Shown one piece after another: positions 54,159 to 63,558 of a stretch of DNA of 64,000 bases. The notes under the pieces are model-generated. The model did no database searches. It saw only the letters and a program-made list of their open reading frames with translations, and had not been told where the DNA came from. A program made the position numbers and the translations under genes. Position 1 is the first letter of the stretch. Each line of letters starts with the position of its first letter. Where the stretch lies: the NCBI GenBank assembly GCA_029565395.1, contig JAKQOG010000189.1:36855-100854 (forward strand), in the 5' to 3' direction. The stretch is from Candidatus Hydrogenedentota bacterium. GTDB lineage: Bacteria; Hydrogenedentota; Hydrogenedentia; Hydrogenedentales; CAILVY01.

Positions 54159-55143
54159 GGCTGTTCTCCCCAATGGCCGCGGCGATTAGTTCCGCCAGCC
54201 CGCGCATGACTGCCCCATCCTCGTTCGGACATGCTATCCGCACGAATTGCCGAAATCCCTGCTCTAGGGCAAACGTTTTAAGGTCAATTTCAATATCCCA
54301 CAGCGTCTCACTGTTTTCCGCTACAAACCCCAATGGGACCACGACCAGATGCTCCATTCCCTCCGCACGTATTGCTGATACAAGACTCTTGGAATCCGGC
54401 TCAAGCCATTTCGCTGGTCCAAAGGCGCTTTGCCACCCCAACACCGTCTTTACTTCGCGCGGCAACCGCTCACACACGAGCCGATACGTCTCTTCCATCT
54501 GCTTTTGGTAGGGATCACCGCGTTTGATACGTTTTACCGGCACGCTATGCCCGGAAAACAATACTGCCGTTTTCGGCCAAGCATCTGAACCTATTGACTG
54601 AAGCGATGTAGTAACGTTTTCCCTCATGAATTCCACATAAGCGGGGAGATTCGGCCATTGCACAATCTGAGTAAATGGAACACCGGGCAAATGCCTCTTC
54701 ATTATATATCGGAAGTTTTTAAAGGAAGAACCGCTGGTGGCATTGCTATAGGCCGGATACATGGACAACGCCACCACCAACTCCACTTTTTCCCGGACAA
54801 ATTGTTTGATCGCTTCTTCCGTGAAAGGATGCCAATACCGCATACCAGGCACAACCACAGAGGGAACCTCCATCTTCACCAATGCATCCTGAATAACCTT
54901 TGCCTGCTTTTCTGCAATGGCATTCAGCGGCGTCTTGCCCCCAATTTGCCGGTAGCGTTCCGCGCTGGCGGCGGCACGCTTTTTTACAATGCGCCGGGAA
55001 AGCCAAGGACGCACCAAAAAACCCAGAGGCATGTCTAAAATATCCGGATCATGGAAGATATTCAGCAAATACTTGGGCACATCGTCCAGCGAATCCGGAC
55101 CGCCCATATTGAGCAAAACCACACCTATTTTAGCATCGGCCAT
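54148..55143 (-). CDS. hemH: Ferrochelatase
   Basis: This 331-aa ferrochelatase inserts ferrous iron into protoporphyrin IX. Conserved stretches are GVVLLNMGGPDSLDDV, RYRQIGGKTPLNAI, ALSMYPAYSNATSGSS, LFSGHSVPVKRI (with the His ligand) and PLGFVAENSETLWDIEID. Length fits bacterial HemH. It is three bases after hemN and overlaps hemY, inside the hem operon. No transmembrane segment is seen; it is cytosolic or peripheral. Confidence 0.94.
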   Translation of the reverse strand: MADAKIGVVLLNMGGPDSLDDVPKYLLNIFHDPDILDMPLGFLVRPWLSRRIVKKRAAASAERYRQIGGKTPLNAIAEKQAKVIQDALVKMEVPSVVVPGMRYWHPFTEEAIKQFVREKVELVVALSMYPAYSNATSGSSFKNFRYIMKRHLPGVPFTQIVQWPNLPAYVEFMRENVTTSLQSIGSDAWPKTAVLFSGHSVPVKRIKRGDPYQKQMEETYRLVCERLPREVKTVLGWQSAFGPAKWLEPDSKSLVSAIRAEGMEHLVVVPLGFVAENSETLWDIEIDLKTFALEQGFRQFVRIACPNEDGAVMRGLAELIAAAIGENSHGD

Positions 55144-55146
55144 ACA

Positions 55147-56538
55147 CTATACCGTTCTGGAGAATGTTGTTCCCCGTTGGGGACCTTTTCTTCCATCCAA
55201 ATAATTATCAAACACCAGCGCAAGATTTCTGAGGAAAAAACGACCTAAGATCGTGGCTTCCACGACACTTGGATCATTCCGAACCAGGTCCTTCGCGGCC
55301 AAGGGGGTTAAGCGAGCCAATTCAGGGGAAAAGTAGTCATCAACGTCTATGGAGAACCGTTTGGAAACCTCCTGTTTCACCACCACGCCATTGCAGAGGA
55401 GATCCATAATAACTTTCCGGCGAATCTGATCATCGGCATCAAGACTCATATGCCGTTGCACTGGAAGATCACCATTTTTAATTCGCTCATAATACGGGGC
55501 ATTGTCTTTCTCGTTTTGGCAATAATACCCGGAAACATCGCTAATCGCCGTGGCGCCAAACGCCACTACATCCGTCTCCGCTTTCGTGGTATACCCCATA
55601 AAATTCCGGCGCAGCCGCCGCTCTCGCCAGGCCACCGCCAGTTCATCCTCCGGTTTTGCGTAATGATCCATGCCAATCATTTCATAGCCCGCCTGTTGAA
55701 GGCGCTCAATGGTCAGCAGGTACAAATCGAATTTAAGATCGGTGTCAGGCAGACTTGTCTTATCGATCTTTTTTTGGTTGTCCCTAAGCGTGGGTAAAAA
55801 TGCGAAACTATATACGGCAATGCGGTCGGGGGCCAGATCCACCACTTTTGCCAGGGTGTCCTCCGCCTTTTTCAGTGTCTGCCCCGGCAAGCCATAGACC
55901 AAATCAAAATTTAAACTCCGGACATCATATTCCCTGACAAGACGGCAAAACTCGGCGGTCCGTTCATGGGTCTGGCACCGCCCGATCTTTTGCTGGACCT
56001 CCGGATCAAAATCCTGGACCCCTATGCTGATTCGATTAAATCCATTGTCCAACAAAAAACGGATTTTCTTGTCACTGCAGGTCATCGGATTGGTCTCTAT
56101 TGCGAGTTCAGCCTGATCGTACACATCAAATGACTCACGGACACGGCGCATCACCGATAAAAATTCATCATCCTGTAAAATACTCGGTGTTCCGCCGCCC
56201 CAATGTATCTGTGCAATACGATGCCGTTCCGGCAATAACGAACCTGCCAATTGGATCTCCCGGAGCACTGATTCAACATACTCCGCCGTCTGCTCTTCCC
56301 GCTCAAGCTTGGCAGTATTACAGCCGCAATAGTGACAAATCACCGGACAAAACGGCACATGGAAATACAATGTTAATGGAATGTCAGAAGAGTGCCGTTG
56401 CAGCACATCAGCATAAGCCGCGCCGGATTCCGCGGGATGCCACACTGGAATCGCCGGATAACTTGTATAGCGCGGCGCGGCCACATCCATTTCCCGCACC
56501 AATTCCTTGCTCGGGAGTATCATGGTGGAGGGCTTCAT
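55147..56538 (-). CDS. hemN: Oxygen-independent coproporphyrinogen III oxidase
   Basis: This 463-aa radical SAM enzyme has the 4Fe-4S motif CPVICHYCGCN and the HemN landmarks HWGGGTPSILQDDE, ETNPMTC, GFNRISIGVQDFDPEVQQ and DLVYGLPGQT. It converts coproporphyrinogen III to protoporphyrinogen IX without oxygen. Its ATG lies in an ATGA overlap with hemE, with a perfect AGGAGG five bases upstream. The presence of HemN (not the oxygen-dependent HemF) fits an anaerobe or facultative anaerobe, like the adjacent glycyl radical enzyme. Confidence 0.94.
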   Translation of the reverse strand: MKPSTMILPSKELVREMDVAAPRYTSYPAIPVWHPAESGAAYADVLQRHSSDIPLTLYFHVPFCPVICHYCGCNTAKLEREEQTAEYVESVLREIQLAGSLLPERHRIAQIHWGGGTPSILQDDEFLSVMRRVRESFDVYDQAELAIETNPMTCSDKKIRFLLDNGFNRISIGVQDFDPEVQQKIGRCQTHERTAEFCRLVREYDVRSLNFDLVYGLPGQTLKKAEDTLAKVVDLAPDRIAVYSFAFLPTLRDNQKKIDKTSLPDTDLKFDLYLLTIERLQQAGYEMIGMDHYAKPEDELAVAWRERRLRRNFMGYTTKAETDVVAFGATAISDVSGYYCQNEKDNAPYYERIKNGDLPVQRHMSLDADDQIRRKVIMDLLCNGVVVKQEVSKRFSIDVDDYFSPELARLTPLAAKDLVRNDPSVVEATILGRFFLRNLALVFDNYLDGRKGPQRGTTFSRTV

Positions 56539-57575
56539 TGCGGCCTCCTGTAGCCATGGACCAACTCCACCAGCACCCGGACGTTTTCCACCGGAGTGGC
56601 CGGAGTGATCCCGTGACCGAGGTTAAAGATATATCCAGGCATTCCCGCATTCTCCGAAAGAATCTTCCCAGCCTTCTTGATCAGAATATCCCGGGTGCCC
56701 AGCAATACCAGCGGATCGAGATTGCCCTGATAGGCCCGGGGCCCGATCCCCAGGTAGCGGTTGCGAATCGAGGCCAAATCCACCCGCCAATCCATGGCCA
56801 GCACATCCATGGGAAGCTGATGATTTTCTTCAACGAACGCGCCGGCATCCTTGCTGAATAATATGCCAGGCTTTCCCATGTCACGCAATGCATTAAACAT
56901 CCTGTGCAAATACGGTAAAGCAAACTCTCGGTAATCCATGGGCGCCAGTGCGTCCGCCCAGGAATCAAAAACCTGAAATGCATCCGCTCCCGCTTCCAGT
57001 TGCATGCGCAACCATCGGATCAACACCGTGGTGAGCTGGTCCAATAATGCATGCAGTGCTGCCGGATCTGAGTTCATCATTTGTTTTACAACGGCGTAGT
57101 CTCTGGAACCCATGCCTTCCACGGCGTAACACGCCATGGTCCATGGCGCTCCTGCAAAACCAATCAGTGCCTTCTCCGCGCCCAGTTCGCTACGAACCAT
57201 CCTCAATGCTTTCCCCAGAAAACAGGAAGAAGCGTCAAAATCCACTTCTATAAGTTTCTCGACATCCTCGCGGGTACGGATTTGAGGAGAAAGGCGCGGA
57301 CCTTTGCCTTCCACAAACTGCACATCAATCCCCATGGGTTCCAAAGGCAGTAAAATATCAGAAAAAATGATCGCGGCATCAAAACCGAACTCGCGTACCG
57401 GCTGGAGTGTCACCTCCGCCGATAATTCCGGTTCATGACACATGGTCAGAAAATCATGCTTCGCGCGGACCGCCTGATACGCAGGCAGATACCGCCCGGC
57501 CTGCCGCATAATCCAGATAGGAACCCGATCCATGGGTTGTCCTTTGCAGGCTTGTATGAAAATCGGTTCGCTCAT
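56535..57575 (-). CDS. hemE: Uroporphyrinogen III decarboxylase
   Basis: This 346-aa true HemE has the signature WIMRQAGRYLPAYQ, ALIGFAGAPWTMACYAVEG and VFDSWADALAP, and ends with GHGITPATPVENV. It converts uroporphyrinogen III to coproporphyrinogen III in the cytosol. The ATG at 57575 has GGAGAG upstream and leaves 13 bases after hemL; the longer frame would overlap hemL. It differs clearly from the URO-D-like protein at 7531, which lacks these signatures. Confidence 0.94.
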   Translation of the reverse strand: MSEPIFIQACKGQPMDRVPIWIMRQAGRYLPAYQAVRAKHDFLTMCHEPELSAEVTLQPVREFGFDAAIIFSDILLPLEPMGIDVQFVEGKGPRLSPQIRTREDVEKLIEVDFDASSCFLGKALRMVRSELGAEKALIGFAGAPWTMACYAVEGMGSRDYAVVKQMMNSDPAALHALLDQLTTVLIRWLRMQLEAGADAFQVFDSWADALAPMDYREFALPYLHRMFNALRDMGKPGILFSKDAGAFVEENHQLPMDVLAMDWRVDLASIRNRYLGIGPRAYQGNLDPLVLLGTRDILIKKAGKILSENAGMPGYIFNLGHGITPATPVENVRVLVELVHGYRRPQ

Positions 57576-57588
57576 GGCTCTCCGTTTT

Positions 57589-58881
57589 CTACCCGTAGCA
57601 TTCACGGATGGTTTCAAGAATAGTGGAAACGGCCCAGTCTACCTCATCATCGGACATGGCGATATTCAAGAAGCCCACTTCATATCCCGAAGGAGCAAAA
57701 TAAATCTTTTTCTCCAAAAGACTTTTGTGCACTTTGGCGTACCGGGCAATTCCCGGTTTGCCAATGGCTGCGGAGGTTCGAGGAAGCGCTTCACTGTCGA
57801 AACTGAACCAGAATAGCGCTCCGGTCTGAATGTACTGAACCGGCAATTTCAAATACGCCAACCCTTTCTCGATACCTGACTGGAATCGATCCGCCACCGC
57901 CATCAGCCGATCCCAGCCACCTTGATCAAAAAGCACTTCTAACGTGGCTAAACCGGCCGTCATGGCGATGGGATTGCCCGAAAGCGTACCCGCCTGATAT
58001 ACCGGGCCGTTAGGCGCAAGGTGCTCCATGATCTGCGCGGAAGCCGCCAGCGCCGCCGCGGGGAAACCGCCGCCGATCACCTTTCCGAGCGTGACGATGT
58101 CCGGCGTCACGTCATACTGCTGAAACGCAAAACCTGGATGAACCCGCAAGCCCACTAATACTTCATCCAACAAAAGCAATGCGCCATGTTTCCGGGTGAT
58201 ATCGCGCAAAAACCTCAAAAATTCCGGACGCTGGTACAACAAACCGTTATTCGCCGGAATGGTCTCCAGCGCCACCGCTGCAATCTTATCGCCCTGTTTT
58301 TTGAAAAGCTCCGTCACCGCATTCTCATCATCCAATGGGGCCACAAGCGTCGTTGCCGCAATCTCAGCAGGCACCCCAGCGGAACTGGAGGCGCCAAATG
58401 TAGCCAGACCGCTGCCCGCATTCACGAGCATGGAATCGAGATGGCCGTGATAACAGCCGTCGAATTTAACCACATACGGACGGTTTGTCACGCCGCGCGC
58501 CAGCCGCACCGCCGTCATCACCGCTTCCGTACCCGAATTAACAAAGCGAATTTTCTCCGCAAAACCAACACGCTCAAGCACCTTTCGGGCCAATAAAGTT
58601 TCCGAACGATGCGGCGCGCCGAAGGTCCACCCATCCGCCAATGCCTTTTCGATGCGGTCCCGCACATACGGATGCGCATGGCCTGCTACCAGCGGACCCC
58701 ATGACCCGCAAAAATCCAAATACCGGTTGCCGTCCCAATCTTCCAGCCAGGCGCCTTCGCCCCGCCGAAACGTAATGGGCGTGCCGCCCACCGATTTAAA
58801 CGCGCGCACAGGAGAATTCACCCCGCCCGGCATTACTTCCAACGCTTCTTTGAATAACTGTTCCGACTGTCTGCTTTCCAT
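57589..58881 (-). CDS. hemL: Glutamate-1-semialdehyde 2,1-aminomutase
   Basis: This 430-aa PLP enzyme has VMPGGVNSPVRAFKSVGG, GSWGPLVAGHAHP, VNSGTEAVMTAVRLARG, LLLDEVLVG and the PLP-binding Lys in TLGKVIGGGFPAAA. It makes 5-aminolevulinate from glutamate-1-semialdehyde, the C5 route. The ATG at 58881 follows GAGGGAG and begins 10 bases after the hemB stop; the longer ORF overlaps hemB. There is no ALA synthase, so this is the only ALA source in the window. Confidence 0.94.
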   Translation of the reverse strand: MESRQSEQLFKEALEVMPGGVNSPVRAFKSVGGTPITFRRGEGAWLEDWDGNRYLDFCGSWGPLVAGHAHPYVRDRIEKALADGWTFGAPHRSETLLARKVLERVGFAEKIRFVNSGTEAVMTAVRLARGVTNRPYVVKFDGCYHGHLDSMLVNAGSGLATFGASSSAGVPAEIAATTLVAPLDDENAVTELFKKQGDKIAAVALETIPANNGLLYQRPEFLRFLRDITRKHGALLLLDEVLVGLRVHPGFAFQQYDVTPDIVTLGKVIGGGFPAAALAASAQIMEHLAPNGPVYQAGTLSGNPIAMTAGLATLEVLFDQGGWDRLMAVADRFQSGIEKGLAYLKLPVQYIQTGALFWFSFDSEALPRTSAAIGKPGIARYAKVHKSLLEKKIYFAPSGYEVGFLNIAMSDDEVDWAVSTILETIRECYG

Positions 58882-58891
58882 GCAAGCTCCC

Positions 58892-59875
58892 TCACATCCA
58901 TTTTTCCGCATGCAATTGACGCGTGAAGTAACTCAGGATAATCTCGGCGCCGGCCCGGGTAATAGCGGTCAAGGATTCTAGTGCCACCGCCCGCAAGTCT
59001 GCAGCGCCTGCGCGGGCGGCAAAGGCCAACGCCGCATATTCGCCGCTCACCTGGTACGCCGCCAGCGGCAACACCATCTGTTTTTTCAGTTCAGCAATCA
59101 CATCCAGATACGGCATCGCAGGCTTGACCATAAGGATATCCGCGCCTTCAGCAGCATCCTGATACGCCTCCAAAACCGCTTCCCGCGCATTGCGAATATC
59201 CATCTGATGACTCTTTCGATCACCCGAAGCCGGGGCGGAATGCGCCGCTTCACGGAATGGACCATAGAACGCGGAAGCATATTTCACGGAGTAACTCATA
59301 ATCGGCGTATTCTTTTTTCCCGCCGCGTCGAGCGCGTTACGGATTGCCAACACCCGGCCATCCATCATATCCGAAGGCGCAATTATATCCGCGCCCGCCT
59401 CCGCATAACTCACCGCTGCCCGCGCCAATACCGCGTTGGTTTCATCATTCAAAATTTCACCGCCCGATGAAAGCAAGCCGCAATGCCCATGGGAAGTATA
59501 CGCGCACAGGCACAGGTCCGGAATAAGGACAACCTCATCCCCAAACTGCTTTTTCAGTGTGCTAAGCGCCCTGAAAATCAGCGATTTTTTCCCGCTCACG
59601 CCGGAGGCCCGTTCATCCTTGGCTTCCGGAAGCCCGAACAGAATGTGGTTCTTTATGCCACTCTTGAGGTCTTTTTCCACTTGTTTAACCAATTCATCCA
59701 CGGAATACCGGTAAATGCCGGGCAGCGTGGAAATCTCCTGCACCTGTTTCGAGCCTTCTACCGCAAAATACGGTTGAATCAGTTTTTCCTTTTTAATGGC
59801 TGTTTCGGCGGCCAGACTGCGCAACGCTGGCGTCATTCGCAACCGGCGCGGACGGACTATCGGAAAACCGCTCAT
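58892..59875 (-). CDS. hemB: Delta-aminolevulinic acid dehydratase
   Basis: This 327-aa porphobilinogen synthase has the metal-binding cluster LCLCAYTSHGHCG and the two Schiff-base lysines in YSVKYASAFYGPF and LMVKPAMPYLD. It condenses two ALA molecules to porphobilinogen. The Cys-rich site suggests a zinc-dependent type. Its ATG overlaps the hemD stop and has AAAGGAG upstream, so it is translationally coupled. Confidence 0.95.
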   Translation of the reverse strand: MSGFPIVRPRRLRMTPALRSLAAETAIKKEKLIQPYFAVEGSKQVQEISTLPGIYRYSVDELVKQVEKDLKSGIKNHILFGLPEAKDERASGVSGKKSLIFRALSTLKKQFGDEVVLIPDLCLCAYTSHGHCGLLSSGGEILNDETNAVLARAAVSYAEAGADIIAPSDMMDGRVLAIRNALDAAGKKNTPIMSYSVKYASAFYGPFREAAHSAPASGDRKSHQMDIRNAREAVLEAYQDAAEGADILMVKPAMPYLDVIAELKKQMVLPLAAYQVSGEYAALAFAARAGAADLRAVALESLTAITRAGAEIILSYFTRQLHAEKWM

Positions 59876-60630
59876 GCTATGTCTCCTTTGTTTAAAGGAT
59901 CATTATCCAAAAATGCGCATACCGCATCCACCAGACCATTCCGGGAAAATTCCCCGGCGGTCTGAACATTCTTGTAGCCACATTCCGTAACGGCGGCGGC
60001 CGTCGCCGGGCCTATCGCAAGAACCGTGGCTTTTTCAGGAATGGAATAGCGCATGAAAAAATGTCTGACGCCGGATGGACTTAAAAATGCAAAGAGATCT
60101 GATTGGTCAAAATCCATATCGGGCATCGCATCAGGAGAAACCGGTTCAGTACGGTATAAAATAATCTGCGAAACAACGATCCCTGATTGTTCGAGTATCT
60201 CAATAAGATGGCTCCCCATTTTTTCCGGGCGTGGGACCAACACGGAAAGGGGAACTATTCCATGAGTTTCGGCAAATTCCTGGGCAAAAGCATCGCCACG
60301 GTGATCGGCGGCGATAAAATCTACGTTGTAGCCAAGCTTTCCCACGCACGCCGCCGTATCCGGACCGATGCAGGCTATTTTAGGTAAAAACCCGTCCATG
60401 GGGAACTTCATCAAATCAAAAAAGATAGCAGCGGCATTGGCACTGGTCAGCACCACCCATTCAAATTCCTGCATTTTCGCCGAAACGGCATTGAGTACGT
60501 GACTATCCACACAGCGAACAATCCTGCTGACGGGAATGACATGGAGTTCCACGGGAAGCTCTTTCAGCGCAGCGCCTGTTTCCGCCACACCATTCTCAAT
60601 GACCGCTAAAAACAATCGCCTGCGCTTCAT
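59872..60630 (-). CDS. hemD: Uroporphyrinogen III synthase
   Basis: This 252-aa protein shows the loose HemD pattern, including VVLTSANAAAIFFDLM, ACIGPDTAACVGKLGYN, YRTEPVSPDAMPD and LSPSGVRHFF. It closes and inverts ring D of hydroxymethylbilane to give uroporphyrinogen III. Sequence conservation is naturally low in this family, so the position after hemC supports the call. ATG 60630 is used; the longer track ORF extends backwards through hemC in another frame. Confidence 0.87.
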   Translation of the reverse strand: MKRRRLFLAVIENGVAETGAALKELPVELHVIPVSRIVRCVDSHVLNAVSAKMQEFEWVVLTSANAAAIFFDLMKFPMDGFLPKIACIGPDTAACVGKLGYNVDFIAADHRGDAFAQEFAETHGIVPLSVLVPRPEKMGSHLIEILEQSGIVVSQIILYRTEPVSPDAMPDMDFDQSDLFAFLSPSGVRHFFMRYSIPEKATVLAIGPATAAAVTECGYKNVQTAGEFSRNGLVDAVCAFLDNDPLNKGDIA

Positions 60631-60637
60631 GGATGTT

Positions 60638-61564
60638 TCAACCTCCCAAGTTGATTCCCAGCGCTTCCACGGTATGCCGTGCCGTTTCGAGCGGTGTATC
60701 GCCGGAAGCCCTCCCCCGCATAAATTTTGGCGCATCCTGCAATTGCCAATCGTCCGGTCCCAGCAACGCCTGCATGGATAATCCCTTCCCATCACACTCC
60801 GCATAAATGCCCAGCGGCATACCGCAACCGCCCCCCAACAGGCCGAGGGCATTGCGCTCTGCTTCCACCGCTTTAGCGGTATTCTCATCATGCAGTCCAG
60901 CCAATAAGCCAAGAAGCGTGCTGTCTTCCGATCGAACCTGCAAAGCCAAAGCGCCCTGCCCAGGAGCCGGCAGCATGGCATCAAAGCCCAGAATTATCAC
61001 CCGATACCCCTGTGCGGACAATCCCAATCTTCGGAACCCCGCCGCCGCGACCAATATCGCGTCATACTGGCCGTTCACCAGTTTGGTCACGCGTGTGGGG
61101 ACATTGCCGCGCAATTCTTTTATCCGCGCACTCGGATGCAGCGCTTTGATTTGCAGCGCGCGCCGCTTGGAACTGGTGCCAATCACTGGATTCACCGGAA
61201 GAAGATACGGATTTGCTTTATCCACAACGTCCTCTCGCACCAACAATAAATCATTGGCCATTTCCCGGGACGGAATGGCGGCAATCGTTAGTCCGGGGGG
61301 ACTTTCTATTGGCAGGTCTTTCAGACTATGCACCGCCAGATCGATGCGCTGGCCCAGGAGCGCCTCTTCAAGTTCCTTGGTAAAGAAACCCTTGCCATCC
61401 ACCATGTGGAGGGGAACATCCTGGATTCGATCACCTTCCGTTTTAATGATCACGATCTTGGTTGGAATACTGGTCAGCCTGGTAATATCCTCTGCCACCA
61501 TTCCTGTTTGCGTGCGCGCAAGCGCACTCCCCCGTGTTCCTATAACAATCTCATTTTTTTTCAT
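60638..61564 (-). CDS. hemC: Porphobilinogen deaminase
   Basis: This 308-aa hydroxymethylbilane synthase starts with IVIGTRGSALARTQT. It contains VHSLKDLPIESPPGL, IGTSSKRRALQIKA, ELRGNVPTRVTKL and GGGCGMPLGIYAEC, where the Cys anchors the dipyrromethane cofactor. It polymerises four porphobilinogens. Its start overlaps the hemA end by 14 bases. Confidence 0.95.
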   Translation of the reverse strand: MKKNEIVIGTRGSALARTQTGMVAEDITRLTSIPTKIVIIKTEGDRIQDVPLHMVDGKGFFTKELEEALLGQRIDLAVHSLKDLPIESPPGLTIAAIPSREMANDLLLVREDVVDKANPYLLPVNPVIGTSSKRRALQIKALHPSARIKELRGNVPTRVTKLVNGQYDAILVAAAGFRRLGLSAQGYRVIILGFDAMLPAPGQGALALQVRSEDSTLLGLLAGLHDENTAKAVEAERNALGLLGGGCGMPLGIYAECDGKGLSMQALLGPDDWQLQDAPKFMRGRASGDTPLETARHTVEALGINLGG

Positions 61565-62909
61565 TTGCCCTCTCGTTCACACCCACCCCCTCAAGATAGG
61601 TGCTTACCGCCCGCATGCAACACTGCCGGGCCACCTGCTTGATCCCGGATGCGTGCAGCACCGCCCAATGCTTCGCCATTTCCCGCACCCACTCCTCCAG
61701 CACTTCCTTGTCTTTCACCTCCAGATGCGGCAAGTCCTTTTCCAGCAGTTTATGGAGCAAATCAAGGCTTTCACGTTCATAGCGATCCCGGATCGCGCCA
61801 ATGGCCGGATTCACCGTTCGAACCTTCCAGCGGTCCACAATTCCATCAGCGCCCGAAGTCAATATCTGCTTGGCCTCATGAATGGCGTCCGTGCGGCGCT
61901 TCTGATGAACATGGGATTCTTTCCGCAAAAAGTCCATATTCACTAACGTAATGCCGTGAAGTTCTCCCACAACGGGATCCACATCAGGCGGAATCGCCAA
62001 ATCAATCACGAGCCGCTCTCCATGATGGTGAGCAGGATCAAAAAACTCGGTTCCGAACAAATAATGGGGAGCCGAGGTGGAGGATGCCAGGATGTTGAAG
62101 GATATTTTTTCCGCAAGAAAGGATTCCAGCGAAAGCGAAGAACCGCCGAAACGCTCCACCAGTGCATCGCTCTTTTCCTTGGTCCGGTTTACAAATATCA
62201 GTTTTACGTTCTGCTTTTGCGATATAAATGCGCCTACCTGTTCGATCATCTTGCCCACACCTACCAACACCGCCGTCACGTGCCGGTGCCGGGCGCAATA
62301 GTCAGAAAGCTGATTTTCCGCCAGCGATGCCACGGAGAGTTTCCCCGTACTCAACGAAGTGTGCGTATAAACCCGTTTCGCAACGGTCAGAATCTGTTCA
62401 TATAAGAAATTCAGCTTGGGCCCGGATAGATGGAGAGCCTTCGCTCTAAGGAAGGCCTGCTTGAATTGCCCCAGAATTTGCCGTTCTCCAACGACCATTG
62501 AATCCAGCGAACTCGCCACCAGGAGCAGGTGGTCAAGCGCCTGCCGTCCTTGAAGCATAACCCACTGATCTTCCGGAGGCACTTCCAGATGCGTATTCTT
62601 GGCAATCAGCCAGGAACGCAACACCTTTAATAAGATCGCCGGATCGCGTTGAGCAACAATGAAAAAACTCACCCGGTTGCACGTGGAAACATAAACCAAT
62701 TCTTCGGCGGCAAGGATCTCTTTTAATTCATATAATTGGGATTCCTGCTGTGATTCGGGAATCACCAGCGAGGAGAGCTTATCCATGGAGTCCGCACTTC
62801 TGTGGGTAACCCCAAGGATAACCAGTTCGTCCATGCCACTATGGCGTGCGAGACATTCCGCTACCCGTACAGGTTCCGGATGAACCTCGATATTGGCTAG
62901 ATTTCTCAT
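61551..62909 (-). CDS. hemA: Glutamyl-tRNA reductase
   Basis: This 452-aa HemA commits glutamyl-tRNA to haem synthesis by reducing it to glutamate-1-semialdehyde with NADPH. The nucleophile Cys is in VYVSTCNRVSFF, the family start is LGVTHRSADSMDKLS, and the dinucleotide-binding region has AVLVGVGKMIEQVG. The ATG at 62909 with AAGGAG five bases upstream gives an N-terminal extension of about 25 residues before the usual start. It is the first gene of the operon, consistent with being the regulated step. Confidence 0.93.
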   Translation of the reverse strand: MRNLANIEVHPEPVRVAECLARHSGMDELVILGVTHRSADSMDKLSSLVIPESQQESQLYELKEILAAEELVYVSTCNRVSFFIVAQRDPAILLKVLRSWLIAKNTHLEVPPEDQWVMLQGRQALDHLLLVASSLDSMVVGERQILGQFKQAFLRAKALHLSGPKLNFLYEQILTVAKRVYTHTSLSTGKLSVASLAENQLSDYCARHRHVTAVLVGVGKMIEQVGAFISQKQNVKLIFVNRTKEKSDALVERFGGSSLSLESFLAEKISFNILASSTSAPHYLFGTEFFDPAHHHGERLVIDLAIPPDVDPVVGELHGITLVNMDFLRKESHVHQKRRTDAIHEAKQILTSGADGIVDRWKVRTVNPAIGAIRDRYERESLDLLHKLLEKDLPHLEVKDKEVLEEWVREMAKHWAVLHASGIKQVARQCCMRAVSTYLEGVGVNERANEKK

Positions 62910-63014
62910 CCACACTCCTTATAGACAGTCCTCAAGTGCACGAAATCATTGAAAGGATTTTTCACATTTGAGATGTTGCCCGATCTGCGAATCACCAGGC
63001 AAAAGAATGAACGT

Positions 63015-63323
63015 CTATAGGAACTGAGGGGGGCCTCGCAAGGTCCAAACCCGGAGAAACTCCGGCTTGACATAGAATAAGGCGGCCAATTCTGGAAGGC
63101 AGGCGAATTTTCGCCCTAACAAGTTCAAAAAAACGGGTAATGCCAAGAGTAGAAACGTAAACAGAAGTATCCGGAAAGGACCGTCATTGCTGCCATTTTC
63201 TATCTGATGGCGCCAAATGGCCGGGATGGCGCCGTGCAAAACCGCCACAAGAAAATAAACAATCAGCGCCCAGTGCACGAACCGCACTGCGCTGGTTCTT
63301 TTCCTGTTCGCCCTTATACGCAC
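63015..63323 (-). CDS. Small membrane protein
   Basis: This 102-aa protein, with a GTG start and AAGGA seven bases upstream, has two likely hydrophobic helices (FVHWALIVYFLVAVLHGAIP and ILLFTFLLLALPVFLNLLG). I do not recognise a family. It lies about 105 bases upstream of hemA on the same strand and could be read with the haem operon, but a functional link is only positional. Confidence 0.5.
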   Translation of the reverse strand: MRIRANRKRTSAVRFVHWALIVYFLVAVLHGAIPAIWRHQIENGSNDGPFRILLFTFLLLALPVFLNLLGRKFACLPELAALFYVKPEFLRVWTLRGPPQFL

Positions 63324-63558
63324 GATTGTTTCCTTTTCCGACTACCTCTTCTCAATCATCTTAACATATTAAATGGACGGTTTAATCCGTACTTCTCACG
63401 GAGTTTTCTCCTCTCTCATCTCGATTTTCTGCGGAATATCGGATTTTTTCAACCGACACCACTTTCATGTACGCACGCCTATAAGGCCAAAAGACTTCTG
63501 GCCAACTTTAAGTCCTTTACCTATAATAGGTTATCTTTGTTTTCACCACACCCACACT

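Noticed and set aside
60631-60984. N-terminal extension of the hemD track ORF
   Set aside because: It reads through hemC in another frame; the ATG at 60630 with GGGAGG upstream is the plausible start.
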